NCBI RefSeq assembly: GCF_901709675.1
Contig: NC_051093.1
Location: forward strand, 7,741,553-7,805,552
Source of the DNA: Syngnathus acus
Taxonomy: Eukaryota; Chordata; Actinopteri; Syngnathiformes; Syngnathidae
Reading direction: 5' to 3'
Length of the DNA stretch: 64,000 nucleotides
Position 1 is the first letter of the stretch. Every line of letters begins with the position of its first letter. Made by a program: the position numbers and the translations under genes. The notes beneath the pieces are model-generated. The model made no database searches. It was given only the letters and a program-made list of their open reading frames with translations, and was not told the origin of the DNA. Below, in pieces: positions 13,623-27,700 of this stretch.

Positions 13623-13970
13623 TGTCTTGTCAATTCCGTCTCCTGCGAGCTACTTCTTCTCCACCAGCGGCAGCAGTATCCCCTTCCCACGAAGCACATG
13701 GAAGCGCGCCCAGAGGTGACACCATCGCCATCACAGCAGCACCCTGTTCTCCTCGTCCGCCCACCCAGCACGCCACCTTCCACGTCCATCCCAACGTTCT
13801 TTATCACGCGTGGCGTCACGTCACGCGCGACAGGAGCCCCCCGAAACGGCTCTGCTCTCCCCCTTGGCCAGTCCCACTTCGGCTTGCGATTGTCAGACTG
13901 CGTGCGTGCGTGCGTGCCTCCTCCCACTCGCAGCACACACACACTTGACAATTAATTAAGCGCAGTAGTA
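13623..13970 (-). promoter_or_regulatory. usp43 5' flank: GC-rich putative promoter
   Basis: This is the region immediately upstream of the usp43 ATG. It is GC- and CpG-richer than its surroundings, with GCGTCACGTCACGCGCG at about 13813-13829 (CRE/ATF-like TGACGTGA on the minus strand) and a (CGTG)n tract at 13901-13917. No TATA box is evident, which suits a CpG-type promoter. Promoter status is inferred from position and composition. Confidence 0.5.
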
Positions 13971-16900
13971 CGAGTCAGCTATAAAATGTGCTCAATATGT
14001 TTCCATCGTGTGCGTTAATTCGGTGGGTCGCAAAAAAATTACACCGAGTACCACTTTAAAATACTTTACACCAAGTGCAATCATGACCAACATTCAAATA
14101 CAGTAGTGTAGTAGGCCCAAGTGCTCATTGAATGGAACACTGTGGTAAATGATGAGGTGAGAAAGCTGAGTCATGTCACTTGACTCTCCGTGACAAAACC
14201 GACTGCCGTCAATATTCGGGTCAAGGTCAAAATTGAAATGTTATAGGAATTGGAAAAAAAGGAGTACCCCAGGGGTCTTATTCGGGGGGGTTTCAGACTT
14301 TATGCAATAATGCTGTTTTGAAAGGGTTCTTGACTGCATGTAATCTTAAGCATAAATGTCTTTTAAATCTTTCATCTAATATTTTCCTTTGTTCCTTTGC
14401 ACTTTCATCTTTGCTGACTTCACAACTACCAAATACCCGGCTAGCGAAATATTCACTCCAGACTTTTTGAGCTACATTGTTAAACTATTTTCACCATTTC
14501 AGTTGTTCCAATTTTTAGGGCATGGATTAAAATCAAGTCCAGACCCAACCAGGCCGTTCTGGAAACTGTCGAGAAAAATACCAGTAGTTTCCATTTATGG
14601 CATTAATTTGCAGGGTCCCAAAGTGGGAGTTTTTTCATGGGGCGCCAAATCCCTGATGGCGCGCCTGATTATATTTTAATGAAACACTCGTTTCAAATAG
14701 TTCTCTTCATGTGTATTGTTTCAGTGTGAGTGAGTGTGTGTGTGTGTCCATGTGTGTACATGTAGCAGATCCTTTGGAATGTATTTATCACAGGTCACAG
14801 TGTCCTGGGTTATTACCACCATTCCTTTGGCATGAAGTAAAAGAGGCACATTTAAGCACACAGGGCTGTCCTACTAACACTCCTACTCGATTTTCTTGCA
14901 GCAGTGAGCAAAAGTCGTCCTCCCCACAGCAAAATGCTATTTATGCGCAGAATACGTCACGTCAAGATGTTATTTCCTTTCAGAGCGGCCCTCGGTGATG
15001 GCCACTGTTGTAGTAAACGCTCAATTTCAAGTCTTTGCCATCTAACACCTGACAGCTAAAATGAGCAAGCGGCTCAAGGTTGCTCCGGAATGCATCTCTC
15101 ACTTCTCTCGTAAATAACTGGGGTAGACGCACGGTGGGTGACGCCGTTGCAATTTGTCATCTTACACCGTTGGACCAAATAAATAAATAAATAAATAAAG
15201 AAATATAGATAGATATAGGCATATATAATATAAAAAATCTAAATAAATAAATAAAATGTATTGTGATTCTGATCATATATCTATAAATAAATTTACTTAA
15301 ATCATTTTTAAATCACAATTAATTAAATCACCCATCATCTCTACAAAATCTGGCAAGGTGTTTCTGAATTTATTTTGATACATTTATTTCATTATTATCA
15401 CTTATTTGATTTCACTTATTTTTTATACTGGTGTCAACATAACCAGCTTAACCTTTTTCATAATGCCAACCACGTAACCTGCACAAGTTCTCTGCTGACG
15501 TTCCATGGATCTTTTTTTTTTTTCCACAGCCGCCAATGATATGAGAGTGATGTGATGAAACTGACAAGTATTTTCATCATTTTCCCACAATAGACTAGCA
15601 CGGATAAAGCATTCAGTCTTCCATCTTGTGCAATGATGACCCCGCAGGCATTTCCAAACTGCTGCCATCATATTTTTGATGGCAGAATTCTAATCACCTC
15701 AAAGCTTGCCGTGTTTTTCTCGTTCACATATTTTACCCTTTCAACATTTTGTCATTGTCTTTTGTGTGTGTCTGCAATACCCAGTGAGTATTGAATTCCA
15801 AATAAATTACATACTCCTCCATTGTAAATGTCGATTTTATTCAACACGACGTGAAGAGTTTCTTATACAAAGCAGACGTAGAAAGGCTGCAATTTTGTGG
15901 AATTAGATCATTGTTCCCCCGCTGTGGGCCAAAAGTTGAGTAATGGCACGCTTACACTTGGTGACATAATCTATCTGCGATGACAAAGACAGAGCTGAGG
16001 TCTTTGCAGAGCGGAATAATATGTCATCTTCCGAGACCGTGTCAGCAACAACCAACATCTGCTGGACTGAGTCACAACCCCAAGAACAAGACCGTCTTTC
16101 AGCTGGACAAACAATGCATGTTGTTTTCCTCAGAGCATCTCATAATGTTTAGAGAAGTGATGCTAAGTCCATCCAAAGAAGGAAGTCTGCATCTTTCATA
16201 GCTCTCAATTCAAATATTGCATTGCATCAAAGTTTGATCACAAACACGTTAACCTTTACTGGGAATCTCTTTTTTGGAGAAAGGAAACAGAAGGCGCTGA
16301 GTGGGCGAAAATCTGGCTTCTCTGGGTTTCTGATTATGTAGGCCCCATCTGAGCTGGCAATAACTCACATCTTGTCTTTCATCTTAAATGCCGTTGGCAT
16401 CAGGCCTTTCTTTTGGATTCGTGGAACGAGCGAGCCTCCACCTGCACACACAATAAACGGCTGGCATCAGACAATTGACGCAGCGGTACCGCTGGACTGC
16501 CGAGACTGTGCTATTTATTTCATCCCCAACCGGTCCGATGTCAACTGTTATCAGTTACAGCAGGAAATCAGACTCCCGTGCAGCTAAGCACCCAGCTGGT
16601 ACAGAAGCTGAAATGCATTTTATATTCTCGTCACGTGAAATTCCCGGATGGGTTTATCACCCCCCCCCCCATGCCACCTGCCCCCTAAACATTCTCCCCC
16701 ATGATAGTTGGAGGCAACAACTGTCAATCATCCAACATCTGCTGAACACTTTCCACGCTGCTCTTATTTGTGTATTTATAAACAAGACAAACATTTACTT
16801 TGAAATGACTGATGACTACAGTTGTTTACCTGGTCTATAAATAGAGGTGAGGAACGTCACATTTAGTCCCTATTGAAGTGCAAATTTCTTTTCAGTGATG

Positions 16901-17205
16901 CAGAAAGTGCTTGGAAGAACACAGTTAAAGGAGCAATCACTGCCAGAATTTTGCTTCCTTCCATCCAAGCATTAGCAATTGGCCTCATTAGAATAGCAGG
17001 TGAGCTGGCGCCCATCCCAATTGACATCAGGCCACATCTTGGACTGGTCGACATTTTAAAATGCAAATCATGCAAAATACTGTAATTATATTAAATATAT
17101 GTTTTTTTTCTAGAATGGAAGGCAAGCTTCTTGCTTCATGGTTGACCTCATGTAAAACCACAGAAAAACAACAGTAGACTCAATGACATATCCTAAACGG
17201 TGTTA

Positions 17206-17221
17206 TGCCTCCCTCTAGTGG
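17206..17221 (-). promoter_or_regulatory. CTCF-like motif 1
   Basis: The minus strand reads CCACTAGAGGGAGGCA, which fits the vertebrate CTCF core CCASYAGRKGGC except at the last base. Binding is not shown. Confidence 0.45.
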
Positions 17222-17531
17222 TAGATTTTAGTTTACCCGCTTCATCTATTATATTATTTTTGAGTCACCCTTGGAAAAAAGATTTGTAATCTCAACGAGT
17301 TTTTTCTGTTTGTTTTTTGTTTTAACATGGTAAATAAAAGAATATTTTTTTGCTGTACCTTGGAAAATCTACAGATTTATCTCAGATTAGCGTATTCAAC
17401 TATTCATCACATTAATGTGTGTTATTTATCATTCCTTAAGGGCCCTGCTCGATTTCACCTATATAAGACAATACCTAATATGAAAAGTGTTTGACTTACT
17501 TCATGCTAATCTAATGTATAATGGGAAAAAC

Positions 17532-17546
17532 TCTGCCCCCTAGTGG
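17532..17546 (-). promoter_or_regulatory. CTCF-like motif 2
   Basis: The minus strand reads CCACTAGGGGGCAGA, a full match to the CTCF core consensus. It lies 311 bp from motif 1 in the same orientation. Confidence 0.55.
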
Positions 17547-18357
17547 ACAATTAAGGCGCAACATTTGTTTTCAACGCGCATCATGCTTTATTTCACGATG
17601 TAAGAATGGTAAGAGTCAAACAATCACAATAATATGAACGTATTTAATTATTGTATCTGGCATCTGCGGCATTATCAAAGAAATGGAAAATTAATCACTA
17701 AAGTTAATCAATAAAATGTGCAGTTAGTTTATGACAGCTAAACCAACTTAAAAAGAAAGCAATAATCAAAACATCTAAATACTGTAGTTTTACTGAAATG
17801 TATTACTAAACATTTTAAATGCTTTTTTTTGGGGATAAATCTGTCATATTTAGATTCAAAAGCTAAAACGTAACCAGAGAAACAACTGATTTGACACAGT
17901 AAAAGTCTTGCTATGCTTTTAAAAAGAAAACAGACCATCTGCTTGTTCCTTTGTGTTGTACATAATGTGTCGTGAATCAGTGGCCCCTGTCACAACAACA
18001 AAAGTGGGGTTCATGTTGGAGCTGAGGCCCTCTGCACAAAGGTCTTCACCAAGGGTCAATTTGGGATCGGAAGACCACCCAGTTGTGCGCCTCAAGACAC
18101 AGTCAGGACTTTGCACTGACGATAAACGACAATTGCTAGACTAGCAATAATTCTGTCTCGGACATAAATGGCTCTGTCGATGAAAGAGTCTTCACATTCG
18201 CTTTGCAGCTAACATCTGTTGTGGCGTCTTTGAGAAATGAATTATGCAAAACTTAAAAGGCACACACACACACAAAAAAAGCGATTAATTATGCTTTTCA
18301 GCCTATTGTGTGTGAATTTTAACAAGAGAGCCACTCATCGAGTCGTATATCGTTTAT

Positions 18358-18373
18358 CCTGCAGGGGGCAGTG
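18358..18373 (+). promoter_or_regulatory. CTCF-like motif 3
   Basis: The plus strand reads CCTGCAGGGGGCAGTG, with one departure from the CTCF core. It is oriented opposite to motifs 1 and 2, so the group is divergent. Confidence 0.5.
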
Positions 18374-21300
18374 TTTGTTAGGAAAATGGGTGCACATGCA
18401 GTTTTTGGCAGCTCAATGTTCGGAATGAAAGCACTGATTTGAACATTTTGGAAGGATTTCTGGCGCTTCCAATGCACTGGTTTGTCACGGATTGCGAGAT
18501 ATTTGTTGACCGCTGAGTTTTATCTGTCATACATCGTTAAGTTGAACCCCAAAAGTGACAAGCACATTGCAAAAACTCTGCCAGATGGTCCGCCCAACAT
18601 TTTTCAAATAAAGAGTGAAGTCAAGTTTTTATTGTATTCTGGCAGAGAATTATATACAACTGACTGCATCATTTAAGAGTCGTTTTAATTTCATCATCGC
18701 CTTTAGTTTCAGTCTAAAAAATATATAGATGATCATTTATTAACCGATGTGGGACCTTGATAATCAAAAACAAATTAAAACCCCAAACTGTTTTTCCATT
18801 AAATTCTTTTTTTTTCTAAATTGTCATTTAGGTCTTATTTACAATGTTTGAATGAGAACAATCAGACACGGTGTGGGGTCTTTTTGAGTCGCAGCGGTTA
18901 TCTTTCACGCCTCAATTATCTAAGCTTTCCTGTCTGGAATGCTCCTATTCAAAATCTTCCGCAGAACCTTTAGTGAATATCAGTTTGCTAAAAAAAAATA
19001 AATGTGGATAAACTTCTAATCTTCACGCCATCACACCTGAAGCAGCCAGAATATACGTACAAGAGCTTGAGGATTTCTCTCAACTTTTATAATGACTTAG
19101 CAAAATCATGACATGATCAAAAGGCACATCTGGTTTAGCAAAACCATCTTAACAATAACATTGTCTTTGCTCTGACAGCTCTTAACCACAAATCTTCCAA
19201 ATTTGTTCCCAGAATATGACTTGCAATTTTAATTGGGAGGTGGAAAGAAAATGAGAATAAAAGGCAAATATTTTTTTCAAAAGACAGAAAACTCCACTCA
19301 TGCACACAATTATTGCAATTAAATAAAAAGTCAAATCTTTCTAAAGGTATTTTGCACAACCCCCCACCAAGGTGCAGGATATCCTTATGAGGCATTTGTG
19401 AGAAGGAAGGGTGGCAACTCCAAACACTTGATACATGTCACCCATGTGGAGCTGTGCATTCCACACACCCAAGTGGATGTCACCAAGTCTGAAGGTGCTT
19501 CAAAACCTATATCCACATACAGACATTTTCTGCCAAAAACAAGAAGATGAAGTAACCTTGATGACAGCATCTTTATCATCCCTGTGCGCGCCTCTGCAAG
19601 GTAATGTGTTAAACAGCAGCTCAGGCGGTCATGCGTGCCAAATTTAAAGTCTCAAAGGGATTCTCGGGGGGGTGGTATGGAGTGGTAGAGGATTTATTCT
19701 TTTTTTTTTGTCAGTGTTACAATCAGTTTTGCATTGTTTGATGGAATTTTATAGAGTTAAACAAGTTAAAAGAGTTAAAAATGACATCACCTGCGCACAA
19801 AGTTTGACATGGTTTTAGTTAGTCTAAAATTTAGTCTACTTTTTGTAACAAGAGTTGCAGAGATCCTGCTATTTTATGAATAGACAGCATTTTTTTTTTA
19901 TTCAAACCGTGAGAATAAATGATTCAATGCGCACCAACATAATCCAAATGAATCGAGTCAGTGCACAGCGTGCTTGAAGCCTACGTCGTGAAAAGTCACA
20001 TCAGGTCAAGAAGTGAAATTCCCATATTTGATCTGTTTGTCATTCCAGCAAACTGAACTGCTTCTTGTTTTATTGCACAGCAAAAGTCGGAATTAATTAG
20101 CGCCTCCATTGCTTTGGTTTGCCTCACCGCTGTGAGGACAGTATAATTGCAAGCTGCTATCTCACTAAATAGAGCTCCTGCTTCTATACGGAACGGCGAC
20201 GACATGATTAGTGTTTTCCTGCCGTGTCGGTTCTGTGAATAGGGATGGTGACAGCAGGCGGGGGGGGGGGGGGGACAGCTCAAGGTTGTTGTTGTGCGCC
20301 TTTAAACAGCACACGACCTACCACAGTGGGTGCTCGATCAGTGATTGCTCACATCAACCTGTTTGCATATTCCAATTTTGTTCAATTTTCAGCTGTCTGC
20401 TTCACAAAATACATCATTTCAGAAATTAATGAAGACAAATGATCTTGTGTTGCTGACTGATGAGGTGTGTGAGTGTATCAACATGCACCCGCATTACTTT
20501 TCACCAATGTGCATCTTATATATTAATTTTTTTTAATACAATGTCAAAATTCCTATATCTGATAATGGGCAAAAAATATTTGGAGAAAACTGAAGCTTTT
20601 TGTTTACAAATACAAACAGGAAATATACAAAATATTTGGTATTATTTTGAAGTCCAGTGGCGACATCCATGCATAAATCAGCTCCAGCTTCTCTCTTACT
20701 GGATTTATGCTTCCAGGGTGGAGCGTCATCTCCTCTGGCGTGCACTTATGCTCAGCGTGGCTCAGACCACCTGAGCAGCAAGAGCTGGTTGTGGTTGCAA
20801 CCTTCACTGTGGGGTCTTTTTTTTTTTTTCCACTTTCACATTCATCTTGTGGAACTATGTGCTTTCGACAAAGCTTGGCAAAGAGGTAAATAGCAATAAA
20901 AGGGGATTGGGGTCTACGTGATGCTTTGCCAAATGTCGGGGGGGGGGGGAACAGCGTCTGGCAACAGATACCGTAGTGGTGATGTCATCTTCAGGTTCAC
21001 ACTTTTGTTTGTTTCATCTCAATTCTATATGGATGTTTAACACATCTGAATTTCTTCTGATGAGAACCCAGAAATTGATTTTCCCTCCTTTTGGGAGTCA
21101 AAGAAATCCTTACAAGGCTTTTAAGAAGAAGTATGCATACACACATATCAATTTACTTTGAAATATGTGTCTGTAATTGTATTATCAATAATGAGATTCA
21201 TGTCAGAGAGAGTTTGAGCATTTTTTTTTTTCCCAGACATTATTTATTTATTTAATTATTATGGAATAATTTTTGGGCCATAAAATATGACAAAACAGAC

Positions 21301-22850
21301 GAGGCCTCTGAGCGTCATTATGTGCGGCTGCAACCAGATGATTGTTGTATAAAAAAAGAACTGCTAATCTGCCCAGTGACTTTTTACTCACTACTCACTT
21401 GCACAGTCCTGCCCATGATGTCAGGATGAATTTGTTCTTAACTGTATCTGGGTAATGTGTGTATAGGTCTCCTGTCAATAAAGTGCAGTCTACCTATTTC
21501 CTGTGTGGATTCTTGAAACTTTTTATGCAAACATTTTTATTGGCTCCAGAGCTGATTTTCATTTTTTTTTTTTTACTTGGACTAACCATTTGCCGTGTTT
21601 CCTCAGCTGGTGAAAAACTAGCCTCCACTCCTTCCACATCTCTCCCTCTGCCATCCATTTCCTCCACTGCCTCCTACCGGTCCATTGCTTTAAATGGCCA
21701 GTCAATAGAAGAAAATATTTTCTAATTGCTCAAGTCAAACTCGATTAACTTTAATAGTAGGATAGAGAAATTGGAAAAACAAAATAAATCTGGAGACAGC
21801 AGTGGGTTACAAAAAAACAATTTTTTTAAAAACTCTTCTTTAAAAGCAGGAACATTTTAGAACAAAAAGTACTTTAAACAGATTTAATTTCGCAACTAAT
21901 TTTTTTTAAATGGGCTTTCACAAATCAAAACCAGATTGATTAAAAAAAAAAAAAAACGGCACCCTGGCAGCTCCTCTGAAGCTTAAAACACAATATACTG
22001 TCTACTCATTGATTTTTATGGAGCCCATTTTGACAACTTCAATCTTCTCCGCCGCTTCAAAGCACACCTAGACAACCCACATCAGTGAAACACCCTTTTC
22101 TCGGACTACGTAGCAGGATAAAAATGATGAGGAATCCAATGGTGAGATCAATTATCTGAGTGTCATACTTTGAAGTTCTGGAAACAGCACAAGGAATCAC
22201 CCACCATAAAGACGTATGTGTAAGCACTGAGCTATTTGTTCTGATGCCTGGGTGGTTATGACTCCCTGGGGGGAAGCTGGCTTGGGCCCCGAGTGAGATC
22301 ACACCAGTATGGATGAGGCGGGGAGTCCACTCGGAGGCGGAACTAATGGGCCCATGTGTTCTCATGCGCTTCCGAGCGCCAGATGCGAGAAAAGAGGGTG
22401 TCCAGTGAGTTGTTCACAACACCTCCCACAGAGACAAGAGACGGGAATGTAGTCAGACATACCAGACATACGAAGTAGTGTTCATACAGTACACATACAC
22501 ACGTTTGAGACATCCTACTAGCCTCACGGGGTTCTATGATGGCGTCTTTAAAAAAAAAAAAAAAGGGTCGGTGTATTTATCTTTTCCATATGATCTATTC
22601 CAGCGGTAAAAAATGGCCAACGGATTGTGATTTATCGTATTATTGATGCAGTCTTGACCTCAGCCATTTCATGTCTTTATTCACAGCGCTTGGTAGTTGA
22701 GCTTTCAATGCATCTCAGATGTTAGTTTCACTTTCCAATGTGTCGGACCTCAAAATCTTCAGTTATTAGCTCATCAGTCAAATTTGAGTTTTGCTCATAT
22801 TTGTGTGTTTCACAAATTGAATCAATAGAACTTACCGTAACAAGTAGAGA

Positions 22851-23050
22851 TGTCCAATCCAGGTCCAGAAAGCAAAAACTGTGCCACATGTTTGTATTTA
22901 TCCACAGGAGCTTCTAATCAACTGAGCTGGCAGGTAAACGGGAACCTATGAGCTAGCTCGGTTTACCTGCCGGCCGGTTGATTGGTTGATTGCACTTGAG
23001 GCTAAAGCCAAACTGTGGGATGGATTCAAATGTCTGGACCTGGATTCAAC
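22851..23050. mobile_element. Palindromic MITE
   Basis: The outer ends AATCCAGGTCCAGAAAG and TGTCTGGACCTGGATTC are inverted repeats. The inner arms GGCAGGTAAAC and GTTTACCTGCC are also inverted around 22931-22973. The element has no frame and a hairpin structure typical of short non-autonomous DNA elements. Target duplications were not found. Confidence 0.7.
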
Positions 23051-24463
23051 AACTGTGGTAACAAGATTTGATGTTTTTTTTTTTTGTAATCTTGACGACC
23101 CACAAACAAATTGACTCACCATTTTGTCGATCATAATAAATTTATTTTGTATTTTTATTTTGTACTTTTTTTTTTATACTTTAGGGTTAGAAGTGCTGTC
23201 AGTCTTCCTTTTCTGAGTATAATATTCCTAGAGTGGCTGGAAGAGGAGACAAATTGCACACATCCTCAGCAAAACCCAGGGAGTGGTTAACTAACAACTA
23301 ATAATTCCTCTCCACCTAAAAGAAATGTTAGCTTTGGCGGGCCCTTACTAAAGCAAACGCAATCAGCAATGCGCTAGCAAGATTTGTGTCAGGAGTATTT
23401 GAAATGTATTCTGTGTTTAGAGGTCAAAAGATTATGAAAATATGAGGAAATAACATCCTGATCACCATTTGTCCATACCAATCAGTATCATGTCAACGCC
23501 ATAAGAGAATAATTAACATTTGTTGACTATGGATTAGTATAAAGTGGCATATAGGTTCAAAATAACATTCAGGTTAAACATATCTTGGAAATATGTTTGA
23601 TCAGCCGTAGATCTTATTGCATGGCAGAGCCAATCAGCATTTAAGATTTGAGAGGGCTTCCATTTTGACCTTCCTCTTTCATACATATGGCTTTTTTTGT
23701 GGGGGGGGCGTGAAAGGTAAATATTACTTTTGGACTATATATGACCTCATAGATTAGTGAACACAAAAATAGAATATACAGCGCATTACGAATGAATTAA
23801 AAATAATCCGGTTATAATTATATCGGATTGCTGTTACATTTTTTAACCTTACGCAACAACATTTAGGAAAGATAAGGCCAGTATTTTATGACGGAAAATA
23901 TGCTGTTGTCCAAATGGAAAAAGGCAGCACGCGTCACTCGGGAATCTCAAATATGACTGAATGAGTGGAGTTTTTGGCCTGACTTTTCTTTTCTTGGAAG
24001 CAAAGGACGAATAAAATGCCAACGACTGGATACTACCGTCCTGCTCACTTACTACATTGACTTTGTGAAGGTTTGATGAGGGGAAAAAAATGAATTGTAG
24101 GTTATTTTATGTACACTCCAAGTTAGTAGGGAGCAATACATTTCATACATTTTAATACTAAGAAAAAAACACGCTGAACACTGACTATGGCTTAAAAATA
24201 AACATTGTTGTGTACGCTCAAAGTTGATACAGTCAATCAATATTATGGACCAGAGCTTTACAAACTTTATTTGAAACGAAAGAAAGAAAAGTCAATAAAA
24301 ACATCCAGCTCACTGTAACATTTTGAGCAAAGCTTCTTTTTACAATTAAAGGCGATAAAAACATATTATTCTTGAGCAGTTTTTGAAAACGGTGGAAAAT
24401 GGAAAATTCAGCCTCATTTATTTATAAAAGTATTCGAAAATGATTTGATGTTTATCCAGACAC

Positions 24464-24778
24464 CTAAAAGGTGTGTTTGTGACATTTCTCAGGTGATCGA
24501 TTCGGTTGCGGCAGACAGGCTGACTTAAATCCTCCTCCTGTGAAGATTACACTGACCGAGACGCGTTCGATTTTAACGCCTTTGATGGGCCATGGCGCTT
24601 TGATGCCTGCTAGGATGAAATTGTTAGCGCCTTCTGTCAGACACACAAAATGACCCAACAGCATCATCACCCACTGGGACTTGGTATTTTGCTGACATTC
24701 TGTCGGCACGTTTTCGGGAGACAATTTCAAGATGACACGGCCAGCTGCGACCCGAAATGATCTTTTGTTGTGCGACAC
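24464..24778 (-). other. Unexplained open frame of about 104 codons
   Basis: This minus-strand frame stays open from 24778 to a TAG at 24466-24464 and reads with balanced composition (segments include WVMMLLGHFV and GIKAPWPIKG). It opens with GTG rather than ATG, so it is not a simple gene. It could be an exon, an old transposon coding fragment or chance. An AG precedes the frame at about 24780-24779. I recognise no family. Confidence 0.2.
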
Positions 24779-27700
24779 TTTACGAAATAAGACATTTACA
24801 TTGAATGTTAATCAAATATATTTAAGGAACCCTTAACCAAACATATAATATTTAATTGTTGAGAAACAGCTTTAAAATTTACCAAGATTCCCAGATTTAT
24901 AGACATACTGACAGCGTGGTGAATGCTTTTTCAAACACTAAATCTCAACATAGGTCACTGCTTTGTTTTCCCACAACTTGTGTCTCACACTCGACCCAGA
25001 ACTGTCGGCGAGCTTCTCAGAGCTCCATGGACGAGCAAGAGCAAAGCCGGGGGCGAAAAAAATGGCAATAGAAAAAGTGATTGTGAAATGTGGGAGCGAG
25101 AAGTGTTTGGCACCGTTCTTCTTGTTTGCTCAGTAAACTCCAAAGCCTGTGTGTGTGTGTGTGTGTTTTTTTCTGCCGAGGGAAATGCCCACATTGTTGG
25201 GCCCGGAGACCGTGGTTACAGGCCAGCCTCGGACCTCGCCAGCCACGTTGCGGCAAACAACGAGATGAAGGTCAGCTAATATAGCAGTTAATTCCACTTC
25301 CTGGTCCCCATGACACCCGGGCCGGGTTTATTTGAAGATCCCAGACCCTGAAGTCACTCTGGAGTTTGTTTTAGCCCGTGAGTATTTCAGATATGAATGT
25401 ATCCCAATGAAGAGTGGGTGGAAGAAAGGCGGCGAGGTGGGAGGAGAGCCAAGCATTTAGGAGGAAATTCCACATAGCCTTTTTTTTTTTTTCTTTTTCC
25501 ATCTTTTGTCACTGATTTAGAATGAAAAACATATTCACATGCACTTGCAAGTATTCACCCTGGAATAATATTCCTTTAAACTTTGAGTTCAAGCCATTGT
25601 GGTGCAGCTGTACTTCAGCAGATTTTTCTTCCTGCAGTTTAAAACACACATACATACACAGTTTATTTTTCAGTTGCTAAAGCTAACAGGTCATCTTGAT
25701 GGCAGAAACGTATCAGCCAAGGCTAGCTAGCTTTTTTACACTACAAAGCCTATAAAAGCTAATTTTAATAAAATATCAAAATGTATAGTGTATATAAAAA
25801 ACAGGTCAAATGAATTTTAACATTTTTACAAATTTATGTAAGTACAGTTCGGATTTTTTTAAGCACTTTTTTCATGTCTGTACTTTACATTTACTCAGGT
25901 AAACTTATTGAATCAGTGCTTGTGCCTCTCCTAGACTTTACCAAAGTTTTGCCTTTCTCTATAATATTCTGATGGGAAAAGTGGAAAAAAGTGTGATTAT
26001 AACCATAGAACCAGTAATGGAACAGTACAGCATCAGAGAGGGTCTGGGTGTTCAGTACATTTAAAATAATACCATCAATTTGAGATTGCAAATTTATTTA
26101 TTAAGCGATATTGGTTTCATTAGCTCCATTAGGATTTTTTTGGGTGTCTTCAAATGACTAATTTTTATTATTTTACAGTCTCTTTACACAGGATGACATT
26201 TAAGAATGCTAATTCACCATAAAAGGTTTCCAAAGAAAACAATTATAAATCAACCTCACATAATATAATAATAAAAAAAAGCATCCTCCTTAAAAACAAC
26301 TCAGACCCCAAGGAATGTTTACTTAACAAAAAAAAAAAATCTAAATAGCATTTAATGTTCTATTGTTCAGACTGAAACGAGACAGCCGGGGCTCATTTAT
26401 GAGATAAATGACATTCTTCATTCACGCCGGTCTTAATGTGAGGATAGACATGAAAATAAAAAGAACTATTTTATGAGCTTATTGTCTCACTGCACGTTTA
26501 ACCGAGAGCCGGAGAATGCACGTGGGAGTCGGGGAGGGTTAAAATATACTACACAAGATCCAAAAGCCAAGTGGCTTAATCCTGTATGGAAATGGTAATG
26601 AGAAGAAAGCTCTCTGTCTGTGTGCACTCTCCTATCCAAGTTGGGATGGAGGCCTCTCTAGTGGAGTTTCTCCACCATGCATAAGAAGAGCTTTTGTGCC
26701 CCAATGCAGTAAGCTTTTTGAACCATGTGCATTGAAAGACAGACAGAGAAATGGAGAGGTTTTGGGCTTGGGGGGGTGGATTGGTGATTGAAAGACGAGT
26801 CGGGGGGTTGGGAGGACTCGGAAGGTGTCAAAGGCAGTTGGTGGACGATTGCGCCTATACGTAGTCATGCGTGTGCGCGCGCGTCCGATATCAAGTACCT
26901 CCTTACGTCCCCAAAGATGTTTAGTTCCCACTACTTTGTGTCACATGAATGAGGGCTTGGGAAAAAACAGACATGAAAGCCTGTTTTAAAATAATATTGA
27001 TTTTCATTTTTGATTTGACACCATATTGCTTTTTATACTGATATTTATTCTGGCTTGTTGGAGCAAGTAAAATATGGCTGCAAATTAAATCTGAATTTTA
27101 TTGAATATTTACTAGATTATATTGTTGCAGTTTTTAACATGTTGCAAAGCTTATATCTTTTAATTTGATTGAAACAGACAAGGACTTTTCATATTTTCGG
27201 TTTGATTGACCCACATGGGAAAAAGGTGCTTGCCTTATTTCTCGACACGATGTGCAATGCGGATTAGACACGGTGGTGCTTAAGGCTGATGATGCAAATC
27301 AGCCTCTGTGATCCTCTCGGGTGTTCCCCCTTCTTCTTCCCAAACAGCTAATCCACTTAAGTATCTCAGGCCTCTCAACTCCGTGGCCAAACTCATTTGG
27401 GCAGGTCTCAATAATTACTTTTCTCCCTCCCAGTGTGATAACTGCCCCCCCTCGCTCCTAGTAATAGCAATTAGAATATTGACACCAGAATGCTTTGGAA
27501 ATACAGTGAAATGACTCAATTACATTAATTACATTATTAAAAGAAAATCTGAGAAGGAAGGCCCCTTGTATTGTTCCAAAATGGAAAAAATGTATTTTTC
27601 ATTTTGTTGTATATTTCAGTTCTTGGAAAGTATTACGACTAAGTTTGTTTTATCGGGGGCCAGTTTTTATTATTTTATTTTATTATTTATCTTCATTTCT

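Noticed and set aside
13595-13955. Several overlapping frames upstream of usp43 on both strands
   Set aside because: GC-rich promoter and leader sequence, no conserved protein words.
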